Origin: Aminobacter sp039907765
GTDB taxonomy: Bacteria; Pseudomonadota; Alphaproteobacteria; Rhizobiales; Rhizobiaceae
Direction of reading: 5' to 3'
Assembly (NCBI RefSeq): GCF_039907765.1
Contig: NZ_JARDJI010000002.1
Coordinates: 434,001 to 498,000, forward strand
DNA length: 64,000 nucleotides
Position numbers and translations under genes: made by a program. Shown here piece by piece: positions 8,706 through 15,950 of the stretch; the first letter of the stretch is position 1, and each line of letters begins with the position of its first letter. Below the pieces are notes generated by a model. The model searched no databases, had not been told where the DNA came from, and worked only from the letters and a program-made list of their open reading frames with translations.

Positions 8706-9077
8706 ATGGCTAAGAAGGTGATGATCGTCGAGGACAACGAGCTCAACATGAAGCTCTTCCGCGACCTCATCGAAGCAAGCGGTTACGAGACCGTGCGCAC
8801 GCGCAACGGCCTGGAGGCGCTCGACCTCGCCCGCAAGCATCGGCCCGACCTCATCCTGATGGATATCCAGTTGCCCGAAGTGTCGGGGCTGGAGGTCACC
8901 AAATGGCTGAAGGAGGACGACGACCTCCACACGATCCCGGTGATCGCCGTCACCGCGTTTGCCATGAAGGGCGACGAGGAGCGCATCCGCCAGGGCGGGT
9001 GCGAGGCCTACATCTCCAAGCCGATCTCGGTGCCTCGCTTCATCGAGACGATAAAATCCTATCTCGGCGACGCCTGA
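8706..9077 (+). CDS. divK: Single-domain response regulator DivK
   Basis: A 123-residue receiver domain with no output domain. In Caulobacter and rhizobia DivK is phosphorylated and dephosphorylated by the PleC/DivJ/PdhS kinases and controls CtrA activity and cell polarity. Phospho-acceptor Asp53 (LMDIQLPE), the acidic pair at 9-10, Thr83 and Lys105 are all present. I placed the start at the ATG at 8706 (MAKKVMIVEDNE), the conserved N-terminus; the frame is open much further upstream without similarity. pleD follows 30 bases later on the same strand, the standard arrangement. Confidence 0.93.
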   Translation: MAKKVMIVEDNELNMKLFRDLIEASGYETVRTRNGLEALDLARKHRPDLILMDIQLPEVSGLEVTKWLKEDDDLHTIPVIAVTAFAMKGDEERIRQGGCEAYISKPISVPRFIETIKSYLGDA

Positions 9078-9107
9078 CATGCTCGCCTGTTGTCACAGGG
9101 TACCGGC

Positions 9108-10481
9108 ATGACCGCTCGCATCCTCGTTGTCGACGATATTCCGGCAAACGCTAAGCTGCTCCAGGCCCGGCTGCTTGCCGAGTATTTCGAGGTCTCGACG
9201 GCTTCGAACGGACCTGACGCCATTTCCGCCTGCGAGAACGGCAACGTCGATGTCGTGCTCCTCGACGTCATGATGCCGGGCATGGACGGGTTCGAAGTTT
9301 GCCGCCGGCTGAAGGCCGAGCCGGCCACCTCCCACATCCCTGTCGTCATGGTGACGGCGCTCGACCAGGCAGCGGACCGGGTGCGCGGGCTGGACGCAGG
9401 CGCGGACGATTTCCTCACCAAGCCGGTCAACGACCTGCAACTGGTGACGCGGGTCAGGAGTCTGGTGCGCCTCAAGATGCTGACCGACGAATTGCGCCTG
9501 CGCGCGTCGTCCACCCACAGGATCGGCGTCGAAGGTCTGCTGTCGCATTCCGGCCTGCTGCAGGATTCGCTGCCACGGGTGCTGTTGATCGACGAGCAGA
9601 CTTCGTCCGCCTCCCACATATGCGCATTGCTCGACGGGGCTGCCGAAGTGGACCTTGCTCTGGACCCGCAGGCCGGCCTCTTCCAGGCTGCCGAGGGCGG
9701 TTATGAGTGCGTCATGGTCTCCACCGGCTTCGCTGCGTTCGACCCGCTGCGGCTGTGCTCGCAGCTGCGCTCGCTCGAACGCACGCGCTCGCTGCCGATC
9801 GTGCTCTTGGCCGGGACCAAGGAGGACGAGCGCATCATCAGGGGGCTTGAGCTGGGCATCAACGACTATCTCGTTCGCCCCCTCGACCCGCAGGAACTGA
9901 TTGCACGCCTGCGTACGCAGGTGCGGCGCAAGCGCTACAACGACGAACTGCGCCAGAGCGTCAGCCAGACCATCGAGATGGCCGTCACCGACGGGCTGAC
10001 CGGCCTGCACAACCGCCGCTATCTCGACGGTCACCTGCCGAAGCTGTTCGAGCGTGCCGTCGCCCGGCGGCGGCCGCTCTCGGTGATGATCACCGATCTC
10101 GACCGCTTCAAGCAGGTCAACGACACCTATGGCCACGACGGTGGCGACGAGGTGCTTCGCGAATTTGCGCGCCGATTGAGGAAAAGCGTCCGGGGCATCG
10201 ACCTTGCATGCCGATTTGGCGGCGAGGAGTTCGTGATCGTGATGCCCGACACGGACGGGGCTCTCGCCGAGGTCGTGGCCGAGCGGATCCGCAATGAGGT
10301 TGCCCAGACGCCGTTTGCAGTCAGCGGCGCGGACAAGCCGATACCGGTCACCGTCAGCGTCGGCGTGTCGTCGCTGCGGCAGGAAGGCGACAGCGTCGCC
10401 GGCCTGATGAAGCGTGCCGACCTTGCGCTCTACGACGCCAAGACCGCTGGCCGAAATCGGGTGGTTGCAAGCGCTGCGTAG
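9108..10481 (+). CDS. pleD: Response regulator diguanylate cyclase PleD
   Basis: Makes cyclic di-GMP in response to phosphorylation; controls polar development in Caulobacter and related bacteria. The 457-residue protein has receiver 1 (1-120, Asp53 in LLDVMMPGMD), receiver 2 (about 155-275) and a GGDEF domain (290-455). Receiver 2 is degenerate: serine 205 replaces the phospho-acceptor and arginine 257 the lysine, as in known PleD adaptor domains. The active site GGEEF is at 371-375, and the product-inhibition site RxxD (RGID, 362-365) is five residues before it. The start is ATG 9108; an upstream in-frame TTG at 9090 is less likely. Co-transcription with divK is likely. Confidence 0.93.
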   Translation: MTARILVVDDIPANAKLLQARLLAEYFEVSTASNGPDAISACENGNVDVVLLDVMMPGMDGFEVCRRLKAEPATSHIPVVMVTALDQAADRVRGLDAGADDFLTKPVNDLQLVTRVRSLVRLKMLTDELRLRASSTHRIGVEGLLSHSGLLQDSLPRVLLIDEQTSSASHICALLDGAAEVDLALDPQAGLFQAAEGGYECVMVSTGFAAFDPLRLCSQLRSLERTRSLPIVLLAGTKEDERIIRGLELGINDYLVRPLDPQELIARLRTQVRRKRYNDELRQSVSQTIEMAVTDGLTGLHNRRYLDGHLPKLFERAVARRRPLSVMITDLDRFKQVNDTYGHDGGDEVLREFARRLRKSVRGIDLACRFGGEEFVIVMPDTDGALAEVVAERIRNEVAQTPFAVSGADKPIPVTVSVGVSSLRQEGDSVAGLMKRADLALYDAKTAGRNRVVASAA

Positions 10482-10847
10482 GGCTGCAACCTCCGAATGG
10501 TCAGTAGCGTTAAGCTCAATTGTTTACCTTGTTCCACGCGATTCGCGGCCGTGGTTAAGAAAGTGTTGATTTTCAAGTAATCTTGCGCGACTGTGGAAAT
10601 GAGAACACGAACGGACGTCGGCACGAGGAGCTAGGCCGGCAAGTTCGCTCGATACCCCATGATGCTCAGGTCCGCCGCATCTCCTGGGTCCGTGGGGTCG
10701 GCCGGCCGGCTCTGGCACATAGTGGCCTCCTCGTACCGCTGCCAGATAGCCGACCGGCCCCCTTTATCCGACTTTCGCCAACATCGTCGAAGGCAAGGGG
10801 CCGCGGCCGTCTGGCCGCGCGAAATCGCCTGGCTGCCGTGCCAAACG
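10482..10847. other. Gene-free stretch between pleD and the rpmG terminator
   Basis: About 370 bases follow pleD before the terminator of the convergent rpmG. The first 100 bases are AT-richer. I see no tRNA, no credible start with ribosome site and no recognised RNA; open frames here (for example 10583-10903 plus) look like chance in GC-rich sequence. A small RNA cannot be excluded. Confidence 0.4.
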
Positions 10848-10873
10848 AAAACGCCGCCCGGAGGGCGGCGTTT
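10848..10873 (-). terminator. Rho-independent terminator of rpmG
   Basis: Perfect inverted repeat AAACGCCGCCC / GGGCGGCGTTT with a 3-base loop. Read on the minus strand it is followed by TTTTCGTTT, placing it 20-odd bases after the rpmG stop codon. Confidence 0.85.
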
Positions 10874-10895
10874 GGCAATCGGATATGGACCCGAA

Positions 10896-11063
10896 TTACT
10901 TGATCTTCGTTTCCTTGAACTCGACGTGCTTCTTGGCGACCGGGTCGTACTTGCGGAACGACAGCTTCTCCGTCTTCGTGCGGCTGTTCTTGCTCGTCAC
11001 GTAGAAGAAACCGGTGTCGGCGGTCGACAGAAGCTTGATCTTGATGTTTGCAGCCTTGGCCAT
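10896..11063 (-). CDS. rpmG: 50S ribosomal protein L33
   Basis: A 55-residue basic ribosomal protein, starting MAKAANIKIKLLST and ending VEFKETKIK, the normal length and sequence for alphaproteobacterial L33. It has none of the CxxC pairs of zinc-binding L33, so it is the zinc-independent form. The ATG is at 11063 and TAA at 10896-10898. A strong terminator follows. Upstream is the MFS gene on the same strand with a gap of 103 bases, so it probably has its own promoter. Confidence 0.95.
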   Translation of the reverse strand: MAKAANIKIKLLSTADTGFFYVTSKNSRTKTEKLSFRKYDPVAKKHVEFKETKIK

Positions 11064-11166
11064 GATTCTCGTCCGTTAGATGTCTGGTGTTGCAACCGCC
11101 TCATGACGGGAAACGACCCCGGACGCGGAAAACTTGGCGCGACACATAAAGATCGCGCCCGGAAAG

Positions 11167-12363
11167 TCAAGCCTCAGAGCGCGAAAGCCTCGATTTCACG
11201 GCGATCCTGCCCAGTCCGAGGGCCATGTAGCCGGCGAAGAACACAGCCAGGGCCCAGCCGAATCCGTTGGGGCCGAACACATCCATGAAGATGCCGATCG
11301 CCTGGGGGCCGAGGATCATGCCCAGTCCGTAGCAGAAGATGAAGGCGGCGTTGGCGGAGGCGAGGTCGCGGCCGGACAGCTGCGCCCCCAGATGGGCGAG
11401 GCCCACGGTGTAGAGGGCGGCGACCACGCCGCCCCACACGAACAGCATGCCGGCCATGACGTGCCAGTTGCCTGCGATCCACGGCATTGCGAGGGTGCCG
11501 ACCAGGCCGGTGGCGGCACAGACGAGCAGCAGCGTGCGGCGATCGCGCACGCGGTCGCTGATCATGCCGATCGGGATCTGCAGGATGACGTTGCCGAGGC
11601 CGATCATGGTGAGCAGCATCGCCGCGTCGCCCTCGCTGTAGCCGATGCGCTGCCCGTAGACCGGAAACAGCGCGAAGCCGCCGGTCTCGACCGCGCCGAA
11701 CACGAGCACCGCGGCCGTCGCGGTGGGCACGATCCAGATGTAGCGGAAGAAGCCGCCGCTGCCGCCTTCGGCGACGATCCGGGGGCTTTCGGCACGTGCG
11801 AGCAGCACCGGGATCGAAGCCAGCGTCACCAGTCCGAAAGTCAGTCCAAAGGGCAGGAAGCCGTCGCTGCCGATCTGGGAAAAGATCCACGGGCCGGCGG
11901 CGAAGCCGAGCGACAGAACGGTGGCGTAGACGCCGAGCACAAGGCCGCGGCGATGGGGCGGCGCGCACGCACTGATCCAGAACTCCGACAGGATGAACAG
12001 CACGGTGAGCGCGAAGTGGAGGATGGCCCTGAGCGGAAACCACATCCAGAAGGCACCGGCGAAGTGGAAGCCGACGAAGGCAAGGGCTCCCGCGAAGATC
12101 ATTGCGAGCATGGTCCAGACGACACCGAAGCGCATGGCTATCGGCGTAGCCAGAGGGGCCGCGACGATCGAGGCGATGCCTGCGACGGCGGTGTTGAGAC
12201 CGATCATCGACGACGAATAGCCGCGCGATTCGAGAATCACGCTGAGCAGTGGAATGCCGAGCCCGATGGCTATGCCGACGACGCTGATGGACGCGATGGC
12301 GGCTGAAATCGATCGCCAATGCACGCGCTCGTCGCTCTCGGCCTCCCGGATGGTCTCGTTCAT
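11167..12363 (-). CDS. MFS transporter
   Basis: A 398-residue inner-membrane carrier with about 12 hydrophobic segments in two halves. It has the MFS inter-helix pattern in the second half (GMISDRVRDRRTLL, about residues 260-275), equivalent to the G-x3-D-R-x-G-R-R loop. The real start is the ATG at 12363 (MNETIREAESDERVHW); upstream in-frame codons run into the NUDIX gene. The family resembles YcaD-like/sugar-efflux MFS proteins; the substrate cannot be assigned. It starts 11 bases after the NUDIX stop, so it is the last gene of a minus-strand run with NUDIX, DUF983 and rnr. Confidence 0.85.
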   Translation of the reverse strand: MNETIREAESDERVHWRSISAAIASISVVGIAIGLGIPLLSVILESRGYSSSMIGLNTAVAGIASIVAAPLATPIAMRFGVVWTMLAMIFAGALAFVGFHFAGAFWMWFPLRAILHFALTVLFILSEFWISACAPPHRRGLVLGVYATVLSLGFAAGPWIFSQIGSDGFLPFGLTFGLVTLASIPVLLARAESPRIVAEGGSGGFFRYIWIVPTATAAVLVFGAVETGGFALFPVYGQRIGYSEGDAAMLLTMIGLGNVILQIPIGMISDRVRDRRTLLLVCAATGLVGTLAMPWIAGNWHVMAGMLFVWGGVVAALYTVGLAHLGAQLSGRDLASANAAFIFCYGLGMILGPQAIGIFMDVFGPNGFGWALAVFFAGYMALGLGRIAVKSRLSRSEA

Positions 12364-12374
12364 AGCTGGGCGGC

Positions 12375-13115
12375 CTACAGAATGACGCGCCGGAAGCGCT
12401 TGTTGAGCATGCGGTAGAAAGGCACCCGGCCACCGGGGCTCAGGTCCGGATCGCCCTCCAGCCGCTGCCTGAGATCGCCGAGCACCGACCGCGTGATCTC
12501 GGGAATGTCGGCCTGCATCGCCTGTTCGAGCGGCAGCCATACCAGTTCCTCGAGTTCGTTGGTCGGCCCGCCTTCCGGCAGTTCGACAGCAACGTCGCTA
12601 CGCCAGGCCGAAAGGAAGCGCGTGTCGAAGCGCCTGACGCGTCCCGGAGGCGTGATCGCGCGGGCGATGAAGCGCAGGGGAGCGAGGGCGGGCTCCACCC
12701 CCTGTTCGGCAAACCCCTGCCAGTCGGGCTTGGTGGTGGCGAAGGTGCTGCGCCTTCCGATCAGCAGCCCGGCCTCCTCATAGGTCTCGCGAATGGCCGA
12801 CAGGGCGATGGCACGGGCGCGGGCCACGCTGACGCGTCCGATGCCGGCGCGCAGTTTTTCCAATTCGATGGGATGCAGTTCGTCGGCGACGCGGATGCGG
12901 CTGTCGGCCGGATCGGTGCGGCCGCCGGGGAAGACGAATTTTCCGGGCATGAAGGCGTGCTTCATGTGACGGCGTCCCATCAGCACCAGCACGTCGCCGC
13001 CTCTGCGTTCGAGGAGGATGAGGGTCGCCGCGTCGCGCGGCCTGAGCGGAGCGGGGCCGCTCGCCATCTCGCGCGCCTCGAGCCGGTCGAGTTCTGCTTT
13101 GCTGATGCCATCCAT
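12375..13115 (-). CDS. NUDIX hydrolase with a split Nudix box (NUDT19-like)
   Basis: A 246-residue predicted nucleoside-diphosphate-linked hydrolase. The catalytic half RETYEEAGLLI is clear, preceded by FPGKFVFPGG, but the first Gly-containing half of the Nudix box (GGRTDPADS) is separated from it by about 35 extra residues (IRVADELHP...ALSA). Eukaryotic NUDT19-type CoA/acyl-CoA pyrophosphatases carry a similar insertion in the Nudix box, so a CoA-like substrate is possible; this is inference. It lies between DUF983 (gap 73) and the MFS gene (gap 11) on the same strand. Confidence 0.82.
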   Translation of the reverse strand: MDGISKAELDRLEAREMASGPAPLRPRDAATLILLERRGGDVLVLMGRRHMKHAFMPGKFVFPGGRTDPADSRIRVADELHPIELEKLRAGIGRVSVARARAIALSAIRETYEEAGLLIGRRSTFATTKPDWQGFAEQGVEPALAPLRFIARAITPPGRVRRFDTRFLSAWRSDVAVELPEGGPTNELEELVWLPLEQAMQADIPEITRSVLGDLRQRLEGDPDLSPGGRVPFYRMLNKRFRRVIL

Positions 13116-13188
13116 CGCGGCTGTCCTAACGGAATGTCGGGGTGGAGGGAAGCGCTTGGCCGCAGGCGGGCATTGCGCCAGCGGAGGC

Positions 13189-13632
13189 TCACGCCTCGGG
13201 ATGGCCCTTGATCTCGTCGTCCTCGCCGCCGAAACCGTGCATGTAGAGTGCCCACTGCATGCCCACGACCGCTCCCTTGACGGGGCGCAGCAGGGCGAGG
13301 GCCGAGATGATGGTCAGCGGCACCCAGATTGCCAGGTGCTGCCAGGTGGATAGCGAACTCGTCGCCTCCACCGCCATGAAGGCCCCGACGACGATGTGGC
13401 CGACGATCACCACGACGAGATAGGCGGGAAGGTCGTCGGCGCGATGGTGGAATATCTCTTCGCCGCAGACGGCGCAGCGCTCGACGGTCTTGACGAAGGA
13501 TGCAAACAGCTTGCCCTCGCCGCAGTTCGGGCACTTGCCCAACAGGCCCCGCTTGATCGCGGGCCACAGCGGGCGCGCCTGCCGGTCGACCTGCTGGTGT
13601 CCGCCGCCGAAAACCTGTTCTTCCATAGTCAT
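13189..13632 (-). CDS. DUF983 membrane protein with zinc ribbon
   Basis: A 147-residue protein with an N-terminal zinc ribbon (CPNCGEGKLF...CAVCGEE, about residues 34-60) followed by two hydrophobic helices (about 70-90 and 100-120), the DUF983 layout. The ATG at 13632 overlaps the rnr stop codon by four bases (ATGA), so translation is coupled to rnr. In Hyphomicrobiales DUF983 commonly follows rnr. The function is not known. Confidence 0.85.
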   Translation of the reverse strand: MTMEEQVFGGGHQQVDRQARPLWPAIKRGLLGKCPNCGEGKLFASFVKTVERCAVCGEEIFHHRADDLPAYLVVVIVGHIVVGAFMAVEATSSLSTWQHLAIWVPLTIISALALLRPVKGAVVGMQWALYMHGFGGEDDEIKGHPEA

Positions 13633-15944
13633 CTCCTGCCGCGCGGTCCTCGTCTCGGCTGGGAGGCGCGGGCACGCGTTCGTTGCCCCTTCGCCTTGTG
13701 GAACGACCGTTTCGAGCCGGGCAGGGGCTTCGGTTCGGTCAGCATCTCGAAGCGCATGGCGCCGGCGAGCGGGGCGATTTCGACCAGCCTGACCTGAACG
13801 CGGTCGGCCAGCTGATATCCCTTGCCGGTGCGCTCCCCGAACAGCGAGCGGGCAGCTTCATCGAAGTGATAATAATCGTCACCCAAGGATGACACGGGGA
13901 TGAAACCATCCGCGCCATATTGCGGCAATTGGACAAATAGTCCCGCCTTGGTAACGCCGGAGATGCGGGCGTCGAAGGTCTCGTCGACACGCTCGGCCAG
14001 GAATCCGGCGATCAGCCGGTCGACGGTGTCGCGCTCGGCCGCCATGGCGCGGCGTTCGGTCTGCGAGATCAGCCCGGCGATCTCTTCCAGTCGCGCTTCC
14101 TCGGAGGGCATCAGCCCGCCGGCGCCGAGGCCGAGCGAGCCGATCAGGGCGCGATGGACGATGAGGTCGGCATAGCGGCGAATCGGCGAGGTGAAATGGG
14201 CGTAGCGGCGCAGGTTGAGGCCGAAATGGCCGATATTGTCGGGGTTGTATTCGGCCTGGCTCTGCGAGCGCAGCACCACTTCGTTGACCAGTTGCTCGTT
14301 GTCTTCGCCGCGGACGCGCTCGAGGATGCCGTTGAACTGGCTCGGCCGCATCTGGGCGCCGCGCGCCAGCGACAGCCCGATCGTCTGGAGGAACTCGCGC
14401 AGCGATTCCTGCTTGGCGAGCGAGGGGCCGTCGTGGATGCGGTAGACCAGCTTCTGCTTCTTGTTCTCCAGCGTCTCGGCGGCCGAGACGTTGGCCTGGA
14501 TCATGAACTCCTCGATCAGCTTGTGGGCGTCGAGGCGGTCGGGCACGACGACGCTGTCCACGGTGCCGTCCGGCTTGAGCAGGATCTTGCGCTCGGGCAG
14601 GTCGAGTTCCAGCGGCTGGCGTGCGTCGCGGCCGCGCTTGAGCACGTCATATGCCGCCCAGAGCGGCTTGAGGACGGTTTCCAGGATCGGTGTCGTCTTG
14701 TCGTCCGGCGTTCCGTCGACCGCGGCCTGGGCCTGCGGATAGGCGAGGCGGGCGGCGGACCGCATCATGATGCGGTGGAAGGAATGCCTTACCTTGCGGC
14801 CCTCGGCGGAGAATGTCATCCGCACCGCGAGCGCCGGACGGTCGACGCCTTCGCGCAGCGAGCACAGGTCGTTCGAGATCCGCTCCGGCAGCATCGGCAC
14901 GACGCGATCGGGGAAATAGACCGAGTTGCCGCGCTTCAATGCCTCGCGGTCGAGTGCGGTGCCCGGCCGCACATAGGCTGCAACGTCGGCGATGGCGACG
15001 GTGACGATGACGCCGCCGACGTTCTTCTCGTCGGTGTCCGGCTCGGCATAGACGGCGTCGTCATGGTCCTTGGCGTCGGCCGGGTCGATGGTGACGAGCG
15101 GCAGGTCGCGCCAGTCCTCGCGTCCGTCGAGCGTGGCCGGCCGGATGGCCTCGGCTTCGGCAATGACCTCCTGCGGGAAGATGTGCGGAATTTCGTGGGC
15201 GTGGATGGCGATCATCGAGACCGCCTTCTCGTTGGTCAGCGAACCCAGCACCGACAGCACCTTGGCGCGCGGCAGGCCGTAGCGGCTCGCGCGGGCCGGC
15301 TCGACCTCGACCAGGTCGCCCGGCTTGGCGTCGTTCTGGAATTCCTTGTCGACCACCAGTTCGGGCTGGCGGCGCTCGACCGGCTCGATGCGGAAGGTGC
15401 CGTCGGCGAGGATGCGGAAGATGCCGAGAACCGTGTCGGTACGCTTCTCGAAGACCTTCATCACCCGCGCGGTGTAGGCCGGTTCGTTCTCGGTTCCGAT
15501 GTGGTCCTCGATCGGAAAGGTCTTGGCGAGCACGCGGTCGCCGACGCCGGGCGTTGGCCCGTTGCCGCCGCGCGGCAGCCTGATCTGGACGACGGGGCCA
15601 TCCGGCTGCTCCGACGGGCGGGCCAGAAGCGCGCCTTCCTCGTCACGGCCGAAAATGTCGAGCACCGCGACATGCGCGAGCTGTCCGACCCGGTGCAGGC
15701 GCTTGCGGCTCTTCTCGAGCAGCCCTTCGTCCTGCAGGTCGCGCAGCAGGCTCTTCAGCCAGATGCGGTCGTCGTTCTTGAGCGCGAAAGCCTTGGCGAT
15801 GTCGCGCTTGCCGCTGCGATCCGGATTCTCCGCAATGTAGCGGAGAACCTCGTCGCGCGAGGGGCGATAGACGTCCTTGCCCCTGACCTCGTCGCTTGCG
15901 GCGCGTCTGGAGCCGGCGTTTCGTCCGGAAATCTTGCGCGCCAA
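13629..15944 (-). CDS. rnr: Ribonuclease R
   Basis: A 3'-to-5' exoribonuclease that degrades structured RNA. The 771-residue protein has an N-terminal winged-helix segment (about 27-80), cold-shock domains, the RNB catalytic domain and a C-terminal S1 domain (about 650-735) with a basic tail. The metal-binding aspartates are in TIDPADAKDHDDAVYAE: Asp287, Asp293, Asp295 and Asp296, with the family spacing D-x5-D-x-DD. RRYADLIVHR near the end of RNB is also typical. It begins six bases after the topA stop on the same strand, so topA-rnr-DUF983 are likely one transcript. Confidence 0.95.
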   Translation of the reverse strand: MARKISGRNAGSRRAASDEVRGKDVYRPSRDEVLRYIAENPDRSGKRDIAKAFALKNDDRIWLKSLLRDLQDEGLLEKSRKRLHRVGQLAHVAVLDIFGRDEEGALLARPSEQPDGPVVQIRLPRGGNGPTPGVGDRVLAKTFPIEDHIGTENEPAYTARVMKVFEKRTDTVLGIFRILADGTFRIEPVERRQPELVVDKEFQNDAKPGDLVEVEPARASRYGLPRAKVLSVLGSLTNEKAVSMIAIHAHEIPHIFPQEVIAEAEAIRPATLDGREDWRDLPLVTIDPADAKDHDDAVYAEPDTDEKNVGGVIVTVAIADVAAYVRPGTALDREALKRGNSVYFPDRVVPMLPERISNDLCSLREGVDRPALAVRMTFSAEGRKVRHSFHRIMMRSAARLAYPQAQAAVDGTPDDKTTPILETVLKPLWAAYDVLKRGRDARQPLELDLPERKILLKPDGTVDSVVVPDRLDAHKLIEEFMIQANVSAAETLENKKQKLVYRIHDGPSLAKQESLREFLQTIGLSLARGAQMRPSQFNGILERVRGEDNEQLVNEVVLRSQSQAEYNPDNIGHFGLNLRRYAHFTSPIRRYADLIVHRALIGSLGLGAGGLMPSEEARLEEIAGLISQTERRAMAAERDTVDRLIAGFLAERVDETFDARISGVTKAGLFVQLPQYGADGFIPVSSLGDDYYHFDEAARSLFGERTGKGYQLADRVQVRLVEIAPLAGAMRFEMLTEPKPLPGSKRSFHKAKGQRTRARASQPRRGPRGRR

Positions 15945-15950
15945 GGTGGG

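Noticed and set aside
10583..10903. Open frames in the pleD-rpmG gap
   Set aside because: No ribosome site, no family similarity, and one overlaps the rpmG terminator and stop.
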